Assembly: GCF_026559675.1 (NCBI RefSeq)
Contig: NZ_CP092891.1
Coordinates: forward strand, 1,984,001 to 2,048,000
Source of the DNA: Microbacterium oxydans
GTDB taxonomy: Bacteria; Actinomycetota; Actinomycetes; Actinomycetales; Microbacteriaceae
DNA: 64,000 nt
Direction of reading: 5' to 3'
In this document: piece after piece, positions 1 through 9,616 of the stretch
Layout of the letters: every line of letters starts with the position of its first letter
How positions within the stretch are numbered: the first letter of the stretch is position 1
Notes under the pieces: generated by a model
Told to the model about the DNA's origin: nothing
The model's input: the letters and a program-made list of their open reading frames with translations, nothing else
Database searches by the model: none
Made by a program: the position numbers and the translations under genes

Positions 1-607
1 GATCCACGCCGAGGACGGCGGCGGAGCGGGCGATCACCTGTTCCAGTTCCGACTCCTCGTAGAACTCGAGGTGCCCGGTGAAGCCGAATCGGTCGCGGAG
101 CGGGTTCGGCAGCAGGCCGGAGCGCGTCGTCGCGCCCACGAGCGTGAACGGCGAGAGCTCGAGCGGGATGCTCGTGGCCCCCGCTCCCTTGCCGACCATG
201 ATGTCGATCCGGTAGTCCTCCATCGCGAGGTAGAGCATCTCCTCGGCGGAGCGCGCCATGCGGTGGATCTCGTCGATGAAGAGGACCTCGCCGGGAACCA
301 GGCTGGAGAGCAGCGCGGCGAGATCGCCGGCGTGCTGGATCGCAGGACCGCTGGAGAGGCGCAGGGGGCGCTCGCTCTCGTGGGCCACGATCATCGCGAG
401 CGTCGTCTTCCCGAGCCCCGGAGGGCCCGCCAGCAGGATGTGATCGGCCGGGCGGCTCTGGATGCGGGCGGCGTCGAGGAGCAGCTGCAGCTGACCGCGG
501 ACCTTCTGCTGCCCCACGAAGTCGCCGAGGCTCGTCGGACGCAGGGCGCCCTCGATCGCGAGCTCGGTCTCGTCGGACGGCTCGGAGGCGTCGAGGGGGT
601 CAGACAC
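1..607 (-). CDS. ruvB: Holliday junction branch-migration helicase RuvB, 5' part
   Basis: RuvB is the AAA+ motor that drives branch migration of Holliday junctions as a hexamer loaded by RuvA. The gene is cut by the left edge, so only about the first 200 residues are present. The N-terminal stretch reads [12 protein letters not shown], followed by the Walker A motif GPPGLGKTT, the Walker B stretch VLFIDEIHR and the sensor-1 region LVGATTR, all typical of RuvB. The GTG start at 605-607 overlaps the ruvA stop by 8 bases, which implies translational coupling. It is the last gene of the minus-strand run yebC-ruvC-ruvA-ruvB. Confidence 0.97.
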   Translation of the reverse strand, partial: MSDPLDASEPSDETELAIEGALRPTSLGDFVGQQKVRGQLQLLLDAARIQSRPADHILLAGPPGLGKTTLAMIVAHESERPLRLSSGPAIQHAGDLAALLSSLVPGEVLFIDEIHRMARSAEEMLYLAMEDYRIDIMVGKGAGATSIPLELSPFTLVGATTRSGLLPNPLRDRFGFTGHLEFYEESELEQVIARSAAVLGVD

Positions 608-1220
608 GCGCCTGGCCTCCCTGCGCCGGGCCGAGGAGGGCGAGGGTGCGCCGGAGCAGCGCCGCGACCGAGCCGCGCTCCGCATCGGTGGCATCCGTGG
701 CCGTCTGCGTCGCGGCCTCGGTGGCGACCTTCTCCGACCAGCCGAGACCGATCAGCGCCGCCGCGACCTGCGTCACGACGTCGGTCGCTCCCCCGGATGC
801 CGGCTTCGACGGGCTCGCGAGGGCGTGCACCTTGCCGGCCAGCTGCACCACGATGAGCTTGGCCGTCTTGGGGCCGATGCCGGACACCCGTCGGAACGGC
901 ACGTCGTCCTCGGCGGTGACGGCCTCGGCGATCTGGTCGGCCGTGAGATGCGACAGCACGCCGAGAGCGGACTTCGGTCCCACCCCGGTGACGCTGATGA
1001 GCAGGCCGAAGATCTCCAGTTCACCGCGATCGGCGAATCCGAACAGCGACAGCGCGTCCTCGCGGACGATGAGGCTCGTGTGCAGGAGGAGCTTCTCCCC
1101 CACCGTGGCGGTGTGCGCCACGTCGGCGGGAACGGCGACGGAGAACCCGACCCCGCCCACGTCGATGACGACCTGATCGGACGTCGTGTGCAGGACGACG
1201 CCGTGCAGAGAGGAGATCAT
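600..1220 (-). CDS. ruvA: Holliday junction DNA-binding protein RuvA
   Basis: RuvA binds the four-way DNA junction as a tetramer and loads RuvB. The protein has 206 residues, the usual size. The N-terminal OB-fold begins MISSLHGVV. Two helix-hairpin-helix segments follow, recognisable as [13 protein letters not shown] and [17 protein letters not shown] flexible acidic linker leads to the C-terminal RuvB-contacting domain, [13 protein letters not shown]. It starts 9 bases after the ruvC stop and overlaps ruvB, consistent with one operon. LexA control is common for this operon in bacteria, but I saw no clear SOS box here. Confidence 0.98.
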   Translation of the reverse strand: MISSLHGVVLHTTSDQVVIDVGGVGFSVAVPADVAHTATVGEKLLLHTSLIVREDALSLFGFADRGELEIFGLLISVTGVGPKSALGVLSHLTADQIAEAVTAEDDVPFRRVSGIGPKTAKLIVVQLAGKVHALASPSKPASGGATDVVTQVAAALIGLGWSEKVATEAATQTATDATDAERGSVAALLRRTLALLGPAQGGQARV

Positions 1221-1229
1221 CTGCTCAGC

Positions 1230-1811
1230 CTACGGGGTTGCTCGAACATAACTACGAGCGACACGCTCCGCGTCGGCCCAGGCGCGCTGCGCGGGCGTCA
1301 GCGCACCCTGCCCGGAGGCTGCGGGGCCCCCTCGACGCCAGGCATGGCACAGGGCGATGGCGAGGGCGTCGGCGGCATCCGCGGGCTGCGGGAGCGCGTC
1401 CAGGCGCAGGATGCGCGCGATCATGGTCTGCACCTGCCGCTTGTCGGCCGCGCCGTAGCCGGTCACGGCGGCCTTGACCTCGCTCGGCGTGTGCGTGGCG
1501 GCCGGCAGCCCGGACTCGGCGGCGATCAGCAGCGCCACGCCGCTGGCCTGCGCCGTCCCCATGACCGAATGCGTGTTCTGCTGCGCGAACACACGCTCGA
1601 CGGCCACCGCATCCGGACGATGCTCGGCGATCACGGCACGGATGCCGGCGGCGACGATCGCGAGACGATCGCCGGTCTCCGCATCCGGCGAGGACCGGAT
1701 CACCCCGACATGGACGAGCGTGCCGCGGCGCGAGCCGTCGACGTCGACCACGCCGACGCCGCACCGGGTGAGCCCCGGGTCGATGCCCAGGACGCGCAGA
1801 GAGGAGGTCAC
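1230..1811 (-). CDS. ruvC: Crossover junction endodeoxyribonuclease RuvC
   Basis: RuvC is the resolvase that cuts Holliday junctions symmetrically. It has 193 residues. The acidic catalytic residues of the RNase H-like fold can be placed: D11 in GIDPG, E72 in AVERVF, and D145/D148 in the DAAD segment before ALAIALCHAW. The N-terminal GIDPGLTRCG motif is classic for the family. It lies between yebC (45 bases upstream) and ruvA (9 bases downstream) on the same strand. The C-terminal 25 residues are a low-conservation tail. Confidence 0.98.
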   Translation of the reverse strand: MTSSLRVLGIDPGLTRCGVGVVDVDGSRRGTLVHVGVIRSSPDAETGDRLAIVAAGIRAVIAEHRPDAVAVERVFAQQNTHSVMGTAQASGVALLIAAESGLPAATHTPSEVKAAVTGYGAADKRQVQTMIARILRLDALPQPADAADALAIALCHAWRRGGPAASGQGALTPAQRAWADAERVARSYVRATP

Positions 1812-1856
1812 TCCTCCAGGCTAGGCGGCGGAACCGACACGGGGCGTGTGGCGCGC

Positions 1857-2618
1857 CTAGGCCTCGTCGTTCTCCAGTTCGGCCTGCACCTCGGGGGTGA
1901 GGTCGAAGTTGGTGAACACGTTCTGCACGTCTTCGCTGTCTTCGAGCGCGTCGATGAGGCGGAAGATCTTGCGGGCGGTGTCGGCGTCGATCTCGACCTT
2001 GAGGTTCGGGACGAACTCCACGTCGGCCGACTCGTAGTCGATGCCGGCCTCCTGGAGCGCCGAGCGCACGGCCACCAGGTCGGTCGCCTCGGTGATGACC
2101 TCGAAGCCCTCGGCGTGCGGCTCGATCTCCTCGGCACCGGCCTCGAGCGCCGCCATCATGACGTCGTCCTCGGTCGTGCCCTCGGAGCCGACGACGATGA
2201 CGCCCTTGCGGCTGAAGTTGTAGGCGACGCTGCCCGGGTCGGCCAGCGTGCCGCCGTTGCGGCTGAGAGCCGTGCGGACCTCGGCGGCCGCGCGGTTCTT
2301 GTTGTCGGTCAGACACTCGATCATGAGGGCGACGCCGTTGGGTCCGTAGCCTTCGTACATGATCGACAGGTACTCGACGGCCTCGCCGCCGATGCCCGCA
2401 CCGCGCTTCACCGCGCGGTCGATGTTGTCCTTGGGGACCGAGGTCTTCTTGGCCTTCTGAACCGCGTCGAAGAGCGTGGGGTTGCCCGCGAGGTCGGGGC
2501 CGCCGAGCTTCGCCGCGACCTCGATGTTCTTGATGAGCTTGGCCCAGGACTTCGCGCGCCTGGAGTCGATGATGGCCTTCTTGTGCTTCGTGGTCGCCCA
2601 CTTGGAATGCCCGGACAT
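1857..2618 (-). CDS. YebC/PmpR-family protein
   Basis: The family was long annotated as a transcriptional regulator (PmpR/YebC); recent work links members to relief of ribosome stalling at proline runs. The ATG at 2616-2618 gives 253 residues beginning [15 protein letters not shown], the diagnostic N terminus. Longer upstream starts add residues not found in the family and are rejected. The [13 protein letters not shown] segment and the acidic C-terminal domain (SADVEFVPN) are intact. It heads the ruvCAB run, an arrangement conserved widely in bacteria, and is probably co-transcribed with it. Confidence 0.95.
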   Translation of the reverse strand: MSGHSKWATTKHKKAIIDSRRAKSWAKLIKNIEVAAKLGGPDLAGNPTLFDAVQKAKKTSVPKDNIDRAVKRGAGIGGEAVEYLSIMYEGYGPNGVALMIECLTDNKNRAAAEVRTALSRNGGTLADPGSVAYNFSRKGVIVVGSEGTTEDDVMMAALEAGAEEIEPHAEGFEVITEATDLVAVRSALQEAGIDYESADVEFVPNLKVEIDADTARKIFRLIDALEDSEDVQNVFTNFDLTPEVQAELENDEA

Positions 2619-2726
2619 AAGTCTCCGCTCGTCGTATCCGCCCCGGAGCGTGCCCAGGGCGTCGTCCATTCTATCGAAAAGCCGCGGTCGCCCGAGCGGC
2701 GACCGTGGCGGACGACCACACGGCCG

Positions 2727-3353
2727 TCATTCGCGCGGGTCTCGGCCCTGCAGCGTCACCGGGGCAGCGCCGATCTGCAGCATCATGCGCGATTCGTCGC
2801 CACGCGCGACCCGGACATGCTCGGTGATGTACCCCGCGATCTCGTCGCTCGGCTCACCCGCGGCACAGGTTCCGACCGCGGCGTTCGCCTGACGGACCAG
2901 CGCCATCATCATCGGGACGCGCTGCAGCAGGCGATCGGCATCCCCGGGCTTGTCGACCGCTTCGGCGATCGCTCGCTCGCCCTTCGCCTGGTAGTCGCAG
3001 GCGAGCACGTGGGCTGCTCCGAACGCGGCCTGCTCCCGCAACGGGGCGGTCGGGTCGTGCAGCGCGTAATAGCGCGCGACCTCGTCACGAAGCCAGGGCA
3101 CCAGCGGCAGCAGCGAGTCCTGCGTCGCCTGGTCGAGCTCGCGGCCCTGCAGCGTCGGCTCCAGGGCCGCCACGATCGCGTCCATCCATCCGCGGAGCGC
3201 AGTGGTCCGCGCCTCGTCCTCGGCCGTCCCGCTGATCATCGCCGAAGCGCGATCGTAGACATGCAGTCGCTGCAGATTCATGTAGAGGTTGTTCAGGCCG
3301 ATGAGTTGCCATTCCCGTGCGCTGATCATGTGATCGAGCCTACTGATGACCAT
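2727..3353 (-). CDS. Unrecognised helical protein
   Basis: I do not recognise this protein. It has about 208 residues from the ATG at 3351-3353, which has GAGGAG four bases upstream. A second in-frame ATG at 3329 gives a protein beginning MISAREW. It looks wholly alpha-helical and soluble, without signal peptide, membrane segment or known catalytic motif. Features are a tyrosine-rich N terminus (LNNLYMNLQRLHVYDR) and two cysteines. It lies 108 bases upstream of yebC on the same strand and diverges from the decarboxylase gene, so it may share a promoter region with that gene. Confidence 0.7.
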   Translation of the reverse strand: MVISRLDHMISAREWQLIGLNNLYMNLQRLHVYDRASAMISGTAEDEARTTALRGWMDAIVAALEPTLQGRELDQATQDSLLPLVPWLRDEVARYYALHDPTAPLREQAAFGAAHVLACDYQAKGERAIAEAVDKPGDADRLLQRVPMMMALVRQANAAVGTCAAGEPSDEIAGYITEHVRVARGDESRMMLQIGAAPVTLQGRDPRE

Positions 3354-3424
3354 CGGGCTCCTCGCGAGCCGGCGCGAGCGTGCGGCCTCTGGCGCGAGAC
3401 GGCACCCGGGTGTAGGCCTGAGGC

Positions 3425-4804
3425 ATGAACGGGATGGCTCCTGACGACAGGTCTCGTGCGCTCGACGCCGCGCATCACGCCGCGCTCCGCTTCCTGGACT
3501 CGGTCGCCGAGCGACCGGTGTGGCCTCGGGCATCACTCGACGACATGCTGGCCGAGTTCGGCGGCCCGCTCCCCGACCACGGACTGGACGCCGCGGCAGT
3601 GGTCGAGGAGATGGCCGTGCTGGCCGATCCCGGGCTCGTGGCGATCCCCGGCGGCCGATTCTTCGGCTTCGTGATCGGCGGCACCCATCCGGCAGCCCTG
3701 GCCGCGGACTGGCTCGTCTCGGCGTGGGATCAGAACTCGGGATCGTCGACCCTCACACCCGCCACGGTCGCGATGGAACGCGTCGCCGGGCAGTGGATGC
3801 TCGACCTCTTCGGTCTCCCGGCGACCGCCAGCGTCGGCTTCGTCACGGGTGGGCAGCTCGCCAACTTCACCTGCCTCGCCACCGCGCGGCACGCTGCGCT
3901 GGCGCGCGCGGGACGGGACGTCGCCGAGCAGGGATTCCGCGGTTCTCCCCCGCTGCGCTTCGTCGTCGGCGCCGACCGACACGGCTCCGTCGACCGCGCC
4001 GCACGCTTCCTCGGGATCGGGCGCGCGGAGCTGACGGTCGTCCCCTCGGACGACCAGGGACGCATGAGCGCCGATGGGCTCGAGCAGGCTCTCGTCGGCG
4101 GAGAGGGACCCCTCATCGTGTGTCTCCAGGCGGGAGAGGTGCACACCGGCGCCTTCGATGACTTCGCCGCGCTGATCCCGATCGCGCACCGACACGGCGC
4201 CTGGGTGCACATCGACGGGGCCTTCGGACTGTGGGCGGCGGCGTCTCCCGCCCTGAGCCATCTCACGGCCGGCATGGCGGATGCCGACTCCTGGGCGACC
4301 GACGCCCACAAGACGCTGAACGTGCCGTACGACTGCGGCATGGCGATCGTGCGCGATCCGGCCGACTCCATCGCCGCGTTCCGCACCGGAGGCGACTATC
4401 TGATCTATTCAGGGCTCGACCCGTGGGACGTCACCCCGGAGCTCTCGCGTCGAGCGCGCGGCGTGCCGGCGTGGGCAGCGCTCCGCAGCCTGGGACGTTC
4501 GGGGATCGCCGGGTTGCTGGACCGCCTGCACGCGAACGCCGTGGCCATGGCGTCCGGGCTCGCGGCGATCGATGCCGTGCAGATCCTGAACGACGTCGAG
4601 TACACCCAGGTGATGTTCCGCGTGGACTCCGACGACGCCACGCGAGCGCTCGGCGCCGCGATCTTGGACGAGGGCACCGCGGCGCTCACCGGCGCCGAGT
4701 GGCGAGGGCGCGCGGCTCTGCGCTGTTCGATGTCGTCCTGGGCGACGACCCCGGCCGACATCGAGCGCACCGTGCAGGCGATCCGCGCGCTGGTCGCCGT
4801 ATAG
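3425..4804 (+). CDS. PLP-dependent group II amino acid decarboxylase
   Basis: The 459-residue protein belongs to the pyridoxal-phosphate group II decarboxylase family (glutamate, aromatic amino acid and related decarboxylases). The PLP lysine is K296 in TDAHKTLNVPYD, preceded by the cofactor-binding aspartate in HIDGAFGLWA. The N-terminal segment FFGFVIGGTHPAALAADWL and the GFVTGGQLANFTCL stretch are also typical. The substrate cannot be assigned. It is followed 47 bases later by an esterase gene. An alternative ATG at 3434 would shorten it by three residues. It sits inside the interval separating yebC from pdxT, near the vitamin B6 synthesis genes that supply its cofactor. Confidence 0.9.
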   Translation: MNGMAPDDRSRALDAAHHAALRFLDSVAERPVWPRASLDDMLAEFGGPLPDHGLDAAAVVEEMAVLADPGLVAIPGGRFFGFVIGGTHPAALAADWLVSAWDQNSGSSTLTPATVAMERVAGQWMLDLFGLPATASVGFVTGGQLANFTCLATARHAALARAGRDVAEQGFRGSPPLRFVVGADRHGSVDRAARFLGIGRAELTVVPSDDQGRMSADGLEQALVGGEGPLIVCLQAGEVHTGAFDDFAALIPIAHRHGAWVHIDGAFGLWAAASPALSHLTAGMADADSWATDAHKTLNVPYDCGMAIVRDPADSIAAFRTGGDYLIYSGLDPWDVTPELSRRARGVPAWAALRSLGRSGIAGLLDRLHANAVAMASGLAAIDAVQILNDVEYTQVMFRVDSDDATRALGAAILDEGTAALTGAEWRGRAALRCSMSSWATTPADIERTVQAIRALVAV

Positions 4805-4851
4805 CGCATCCCGCTCTCTCACGAACGGCGCGAGTGGAGCAGGATGGATGC

Positions 4852-5538
4852 ATGCGCCGATCGCGACACATCACTCCTGCCGACCGCTCATCGGACGTCC
4901 GCGACGGCGAGCCGACACCGGCGGACTCCTTGCGATACCTCGTGCATCTGCCGGACGAGTACGACGCCGATCCGGACCGGCTCTGGCCTCTCGTCCTGTT
5001 CCTGCACGGTGCGGGCGAACGCGGCTCCGACCTCGACCTCGCCGCGGTGCACGGCCCACCGAGCTTGGCGGACGCCGGCCACGAGTTCCCCTTCATCCTC
5101 GTCACGCCCCAGTGCGCCGAGTCGAGTCAGTGGGTCACCGAGCTCTCGACCCTGTCCGTCCTGCTCGATGAGGTCGTCGCCGCACACCGCATCGATCCCG
5201 CCCGCGTCTCGGTGACCGGACTCAGCATGGGCGGATACGGGACCTGGAGCCTGGCGGTGCGCTACCCGGATCGGTTCGCCGCGATCGCGCCCGTCTGCGG
5301 CGGACTGTGGATGCAGAGCGCGGCGCCGATCAGCAGCCTGCCCGTCTGGGCGTTTCACGGCGACGCCGACGATGTCGTGCCGATCTCCGCCACCGAGCAG
5401 ATCGTGACGGAGCTCCGATCGCTCGACGCCGACGCGCGGTTCACGCGATACGCGGGCGTCGGTCACGATTCCTGGACCGAGACGTACGAGAACCCCGAGC
5501 TCTACGACTGGCTGCTCTCCCAGCGGCGCGCGTCCTGA
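4852..5538 (+). CDS. Alpha/beta hydrolase, PHB-depolymerase/phospholipase-like esterase
   Basis: This is a 228-residue serine hydrolase. An oxyanion region LVLFLHGAGERG (about residues 48-58) is followed by the nucleophile S125 in GLSMGGYG, the acid in FHGDADDVVP (D171 or D174) and the histidine H205 in GVGHDSW. The layout resembles bacterial feruloyl esterase/PHB depolymerase-type enzymes with predicted-peptidase annotation. No signal peptide is visible, so it is probably cytoplasmic. The start is the ATG at 4852; the open frame continues further upstream but lies inside the decarboxylase gene. The substrate is unknown. Confidence 0.88.
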   Translation: MRRSRHITPADRSSDVRDGEPTPADSLRYLVHLPDEYDADPDRLWPLVLFLHGAGERGSDLDLAAVHGPPSLADAGHEFPFILVTPQCAESSQWVTELSTLSVLLDEVVAAHRIDPARVSVTGLSMGGYGTWSLAVRYPDRFAAIAPVCGGLWMQSAAPISSLPVWAFHGDADDVVPISATEQIVTELRSLDADARFTRYAGVGHDSWTETYENPELYDWLLSQRRAS

Positions 5539-5653
5539 CGCTCGGGCGGTCGCACGGCGCTCGAGTCTCGTCGCGCGCGGTCGCTCCCATCCCTGCTAGC
5601 GTCGAGGAACTTCCGCACCGGCGGGACCGTCACGATGCAGGGGGCACGGCACG

Positions 5654-6600
5654 ATGAACGCAGGAGCGGACCGCCTCCGACCCGCCTGGGCCAGTCTTCC
5701 CCTCCCCCTCCGTGCGCAGATCGTCGCGGCGATCGGCGGCGATTTCGTGACGAACGAACCCGCTCACGGCGGCTTCAGCGCCTCGTACGCGGGTGTCGTG
5801 ACGACCACCGCCGGTCACGCGTTCGTCAAGGCCTCTGCTGCCGATTGGCACGCGGACTCCCTGCTCTTCCTTCGCGAGGAGATGCGCACGCTCGCTCATC
5901 TGCCGACCCCGATCGCCCCGCGCCTTCTCGCCGCCGTCGACGATGCCGTGGGTGCCGCACTCGTCATCGAGGCGATCGATGGGCACCACCCGGGCGAGCC
6001 GTGGACCATCCAGGACCTGCACGCCGTGGCGCGCGCGCTGCGAACCCTGGCGACCACCCCCGCACCGACGGAGATGCCCCGGGCGGAGGACCATATGGTC
6101 CCGGGCTTCACCCGCTGGAAGGAGATCGCGGCGGACCCGCACCTCCTCGGCGCACTGCCACACGATCTGCCGGCTCTTATGCCGCAGCTCCTACGCCTCG
6201 AAGAGGGCTTCGGCGACGCACTGCACGGCGACGTCATCGTGCACGACGACGTGCGCGCCGACAACATCCTGATCAGCGACGGGCGAGCACACCTGCTGGA
6301 CTGGCCGCACGCGCGCCGGGGGGCAGCGTGGATCGACCTGCCCTGTCTGCTGCCGAGCGTCGAGGCGTCCGGCGGGCCGTCCTGCGAGGAAGCATGGGCG
6401 TCTTCCAAGAGCACGGTGCGCCACCCCAGGCCGCCCTGCTCCCCGTGATCTCCGCCTTCGCGTCATTCCTCTGGTACCAGCAGGCGCAGCCTGAGATTCC
6501 ACAGCTTCCCGGCCTCCGGGCGTTCCAGCGCGCGCAGGCGCTCCCCGCCCTGCGGTGGCTCGCCGCGCTTCTCCGACGGGATCAGAATCGCGCGGCGTGA
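5654..6600 (+). pseudogene. Aminoglycoside phosphotransferase-family kinase, frameshifted near its 3' end
   Basis: The first 245 or so codons (5654 to about 6395) encode an APH/choline-kinase-like protein with the catalytic loop ALHGDVIVHDDVRADNIL and the metal-binding segment HLLDWPHARRGAAWIDL. In this frame the protein ends at 6448 with a compositionally odd tail (SSKSTVRHPRPP). The expected C terminus, VFQEHGAPPQAALLPVISAF through FLWYQQAQPEIPQLPGLR, lies in another frame and ends at 6600. One lost base near 6395-6410 would explain the switch. Either the gene is inactivated or truncated at 264 residues, or the assembly has an error there. The substrate of the intact kinase is unknown. Confidence 0.82.
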
Positions 6601-6676
6601 CGCTCTCGCGCCGACGGCAGCAGCCCTTCAAAGCGAGACACTCCGCACGCTCGCGGTCGAGTGATCGCGATGCAGG

Positions 6677-7288
6677 CTATCGGGCGCCGACTCCCGCGAA
6701 CGCACGTGCCTTCTCGAGGAAGCGCTCGTGGAAGCGTGTCTCCCCGTCGACCTCGGGATGGAAGCTCGTGCCGAGGAGACTCCCCTGCTCGACGGCGACG
6801 ATCGTGCCGTCCGCGAGCGAGGCCAGCACGTCCACGTGCGACCCGACGCGTTCGACGATCGGCGCGCGGATGAACGTCGCCCGCACGGCCCGCTCCCCCA
6901 GCACCGGGACGTCGAGTTCCGTCTCGAACGACTCGGTCTGCCGTCCGAAGGCGTTGCGGCGCACCTCGACGTCCATCCCGCCGAAGGACTCCTGCCCGTC
7001 GATCCCGTCGAGCACGGTGTCGGCGAGGAGGATGAGCCCCGCGCACGTCCCGTAGACCGGAAGTCCCGCCGCGATGCGCTCGCGGATCGGACCCTGTATG
7101 CCGAAGATGCGGGACAGCTTGTCGATCACGCTGGACTCGCCGCCGGGGAGCACGAGCCCGTCGACCGAGGCCAGCTCCTCGCGGCGACGCACGAGCACGA
7201 CGTCGGCACCGAGGCCCGCGAGCAGGGCGGCGTGCTCGCGCACGTCGCCCTGCAGCGCGAGCACTCCGACGCGGGTGTTACCAGCCAC
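6677..7288 (-). CDS. pdxT: Pyridoxal 5'-phosphate synthase glutaminase subunit PdxT
   Basis: PdxT hydrolyses glutamine and feeds ammonia to PdxS in the DXP-independent route to pyridoxal 5'-phosphate. The 203-residue protein has the class I amidotransferase triad: C82 in YGTCAGL, H177 and E179 in SFHPEVDGE. The oxyanion stretch LVLPGGESS and the [13 protein letters not shown] terminus are characteristic. Its start overlaps the pdxS stop by 11 bases, so the two subunits are translationally coupled and probably made in balance. Confidence 0.98.
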   Translation of the reverse strand: MAGNTRVGVLALQGDVREHAALLAGLGADVVLVRRREELASVDGLVLPGGESSVIDKLSRIFGIQGPIRERIAAGLPVYGTCAGLILLADTVLDGIDGQESFGGMDVEVRRNAFGRQTESFETELDVPVLGERAVRATFIRAPIVERVGSHVDVLASLADGTIVAVEQGSLLGTSFHPEVDGETRFHERFLEKARAFAGVGAR

Positions 7289-8171
7289 GCTCGGCGAGCC
7301 GGTGGGGTGCGGGAAGGTCGCTGACGTTGATGCCGACCATCGCCTCTCCGAGACCGCGCGAGACCTCGGCGATGACCTTGGCGTCGTCGTAGAACGTCGT
7401 CGCCTTGACGATCGCCTTGGCGCGCTCGACCGGGTTGCCGGACTTGAAGATGCCCGATCCGACGAAGACGCCGTCGGCGCCGAGCTGCATCATCATCGCG
7501 GCATCCGCCGGGGTCGCGACCCCTCCGGCCACGAAGAGCACGACGGGGAGCTTGCCGGTCTCGGCGATCTCGGCCACGAGCTCATAGGGCGCCTGCAGCT
7601 CCTTGGCCGCGACGAACAGCTCGTCCTTCGGCAGGGCCGTGAGGGCGGCGATCTCGCCGCGGATCTTGCGGATGTGCTTCATCGCCTCGGAGACGTCGCC
7701 GGTGCCGGCCTCGCCCTTGGAGCGGATCATCGCGGCGCCCTCGTTGATGCGGCGCAGCGCCTCGCCCAGGTTGGTGGCACCGCACACGAACGGCACCGTG
7801 AAGCCGTACTTGTCGATGTGGTTGACGTAGTCCGCGGGCGAGAGCACCTCGGACTCGTCGATGTAGTCGACGCCGAGCTCCTGCAGGACCTGTGCCTCGA
7901 CGAAGTGTCCGATACGGGCCTTCGCCATCACCGGGATGGAGACCGCGTCGATGATGCTGTCGATCATGTCGGGGTCGCTCATGCGCGAGACGCCGCCCTG
8001 AGCGCGGATGTCGGCGGGCACGCGCTCGAGCGCCATGACGGCGACGGCTCCGGCGTCTTCGGCGATCTTCGCCTGCTCGGCCGTGACGACGTCCATGATG
8101 ACGCCGCCCTTGAGCATCTCGGCGAGGCCGCGCTTGACGCGCGGGGATCCGGTGGTGGTCTGCTCGGTCAT
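7278..8171 (-). CDS. pdxS: Pyridoxal 5'-phosphate synthase lyase subunit PdxS
   Basis: PdxS builds PLP from ribose 5-phosphate, glyceraldehyde 3-phosphate and ammonia. The 297-residue protein carries the core signatures [41 protein letters not shown] and [15 protein letters not shown], the last containing one of the two essential lysines. [13 protein letters not shown] near the C terminus is the phosphate-binding region. It is the first gene of a pdxS-pdxT operon and diverges from a MocR-type regulator across a 91-base gap that holds a palindrome, a layout typical of PdxR-controlled PLP synthesis. Confidence 0.98.
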   Translation of the reverse strand: MTEQTTTGSPRVKRGLAEMLKGGVIMDVVTAEQAKIAEDAGAVAVMALERVPADIRAQGGVSRMSDPDMIDSIIDAVSIPVMAKARIGHFVEAQVLQELGVDYIDESEVLSPADYVNHIDKYGFTVPFVCGATNLGEALRRINEGAAMIRSKGEAGTGDVSEAMKHIRKIRGEIAALTALPKDELFVAAKELQAPYELVAEIAETGKLPVVLFVAGGVATPADAAMMMQLGADGVFVGSGIFKSGNPVERAKAIVKATTFYDDAKVIAEVSRGLGEAMVGINVSDLPAPHRLAERGW

Positions 8172-8203
8172 GGGGGAACTCCTGTCGGATGCACCGAATT
8201 CGG

Positions 8204-8225
8204 GTTTGATCTATGTCAAACATAG
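8204..8225. promoter_or_regulatory. Overlapping inverted repeats in the pdxS/regulator intergenic region
   Basis: CTATGT-CAA-ACATAG at 8211-8225 is a perfect 6-base inverted repeat, and GTTTGA/TCAAAC arms at 8204-8209 and 8216-8221 form a second one that overlaps it. They sit 33 bases upstream of the pdxS start and 37 bases upstream of the regulator start. On the minus strand the site contains TTGACA. A natural reading is an operator for the adjacent MocR-type regulator, controlling both directions, but this is inferred from position and symmetry only. Confidence 0.5.
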
Positions 8226-8262
8226 CACTGTCCGATTCGACCTAGAATCGCAGAGGAGGACC

Positions 8263-9570
8263 ATGAGCGACCAGATCACAGGCACCACCGCGTCGGAGAT
8301 CGCCGACAGCGTGCGGGCGTTGCGCGACCGCGGAATCCTCCAGCCCGGCAGCCTGCTGCCGCCGGTGCGGGAGCTGGCGGCCACGCTCGGCGTCAACCGC
8401 AACACCGCCGTCGCCGCGTACCGGCAGCTCGCACAGGCCGGCCTGGTGATCTCGCGCGGCCGCGCCGGCACGGTCGTGGCCGGACTCGAGACGGTGGCGC
8501 AGGAGGGCTACGCCCCCGACACCGTTCTGCGCGACATCGGCACGGGCAACCCCGACCCGCGCCTCATCCCCGACCCGGCACCGGCCCTGATGACCATCGC
8601 CTCGCGCCCCGTGCTGTACGGAGAGCCTGTGATCGATCGCGGACTCGACGAGTGGGCGCGGCGGTGGATCGCGACCGACCTGGACGACGTCGACTTCCGC
8701 ATCACCATCACCAGCGGAGCCGTCGACGCGGTCGAGCGGCTGCTCGCACAGGCCCTGATGCGCGACGACGCGGTGGCCCTCGAGGACCCCTGCTTCCTGG
8801 CGAGCATCCACACCGTGCGACTGGGCGGCTACCGCGCGGTCCCGGTGCCCGTCGACTCCGAGGGCATGACCGTGGACGGGCTGCGCGCGGCGCTGGACGC
8901 GGGTGTCCGCGCCGTCATCTGCACCCCGCGGGCGCAGAACCCGACCGGAGCGAGCCTCACCGCGACGCGGGCGGCGGAGCTGCGCGCTGTGCTCGCCGAC
9001 CACCCGTACGTGCTGATCATCGAGGACGACCACTTCTCGATGCTGTCCCAGCGGCCCTACGAGTCGCTCATCGGGCCCGACCACCGCCGGTTCGCGCTCG
9101 TCCGATCGGTGTCGAAGTTCCTCGGCCCCGACATGTGCCTCGCGATCGCCGCGACCGATGCCGAGACGGCCGAGCGCCTCGCGATGCGGCTGAGCCCCGG
9201 CACCACCTGGGTCAGCCACCTGCTCCAGCGCCTCGCGCTGACGCAGCTGACCGACGAGTCCGTGATGGCCGAGGTCGCCGGCGCGGCCGCGCACTACGCG
9301 GAGCGGAACACCGCCTTCGCGGATCGACTGCGCGCCGGAGGCATCGACGCGACGGCATCCGACGGGCTGAGCCTGTGGGTCGAGCTCGGGCAGCCCGCCC
9401 GGACCGTCGCCGACCGTCTGATGCGGCGCGGGTGGCTCGCGCGCACCGGCGACGACTTCGCCCTCGACGACCGCGCCGACCCGTCGCACCATCTGCGCCT
9501 GACCGTGCACGACCTGTCCGACGACGATGCCGAGGCACTCGTCGCCGACCTCGTCGCCGCCGGGCGATGA
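8263..9570 (+). CDS. MocR/PdxR-family regulator (GntR winged helix fused to aminotransferase-like domain)
   Basis: The 435-residue protein has a short GntR-type winged-helix domain (about residues 8-70, with SLLPPVRELAATLGVNRNTAVAAYRQL) fused to a fold-type I aminotransferase-like domain. The PLP-binding lysine is K285 in SVSKFLGPD; AQNPTGASL and IIEDDHFS are also conserved. MocR proteins use PLP as effector; PdxR members activate pdxST and repress themselves when PLP is low. Position, divergent from pdxS and 46 bases upstream of a pyridoxal kinase gene, supports a PdxR or PtsJ-like role. The ATG at 8263 has GAGGAGGA just upstream; longer versions of the frame run into pdxS. Confidence 0.9.
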   Translation: MSDQITGTTASEIADSVRALRDRGILQPGSLLPPVRELAATLGVNRNTAVAAYRQLAQAGLVISRGRAGTVVAGLETVAQEGYAPDTVLRDIGTGNPDPRLIPDPAPALMTIASRPVLYGEPVIDRGLDEWARRWIATDLDDVDFRITITSGAVDAVERLLAQALMRDDAVALEDPCFLASIHTVRLGGYRAVPVPVDSEGMTVDGLRAALDAGVRAVICTPRAQNPTGASLTATRAAELRAVLADHPYVLIIEDDHFSMLSQRPYESLIGPDHRRFALVRSVSKFLGPDMCLAIAATDAETAERLAMRLSPGTTWVSHLLQRLALTQLTDESVMAEVAGAAAHYAERNTAFADRLRAGGIDATASDGLSLWVELGQPARTVADRLMRRGWLARTGDDFALDDRADPSHHLRLTVHDLSDDDAEALVADLVAAGR

Positions 9571-9616
9571 CCATCCCGTGCGGGCACCGGCCCGCCCAGT
9601 ACGAAAGGACCGGAGA

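Noticed and set aside
825..3428. An 867-codon plus-strand open frame opposite ruvA, ruvC and yebC
   Set aside because: It is an antisense shadow of three well-identified genes; its product has no recognisable domain.
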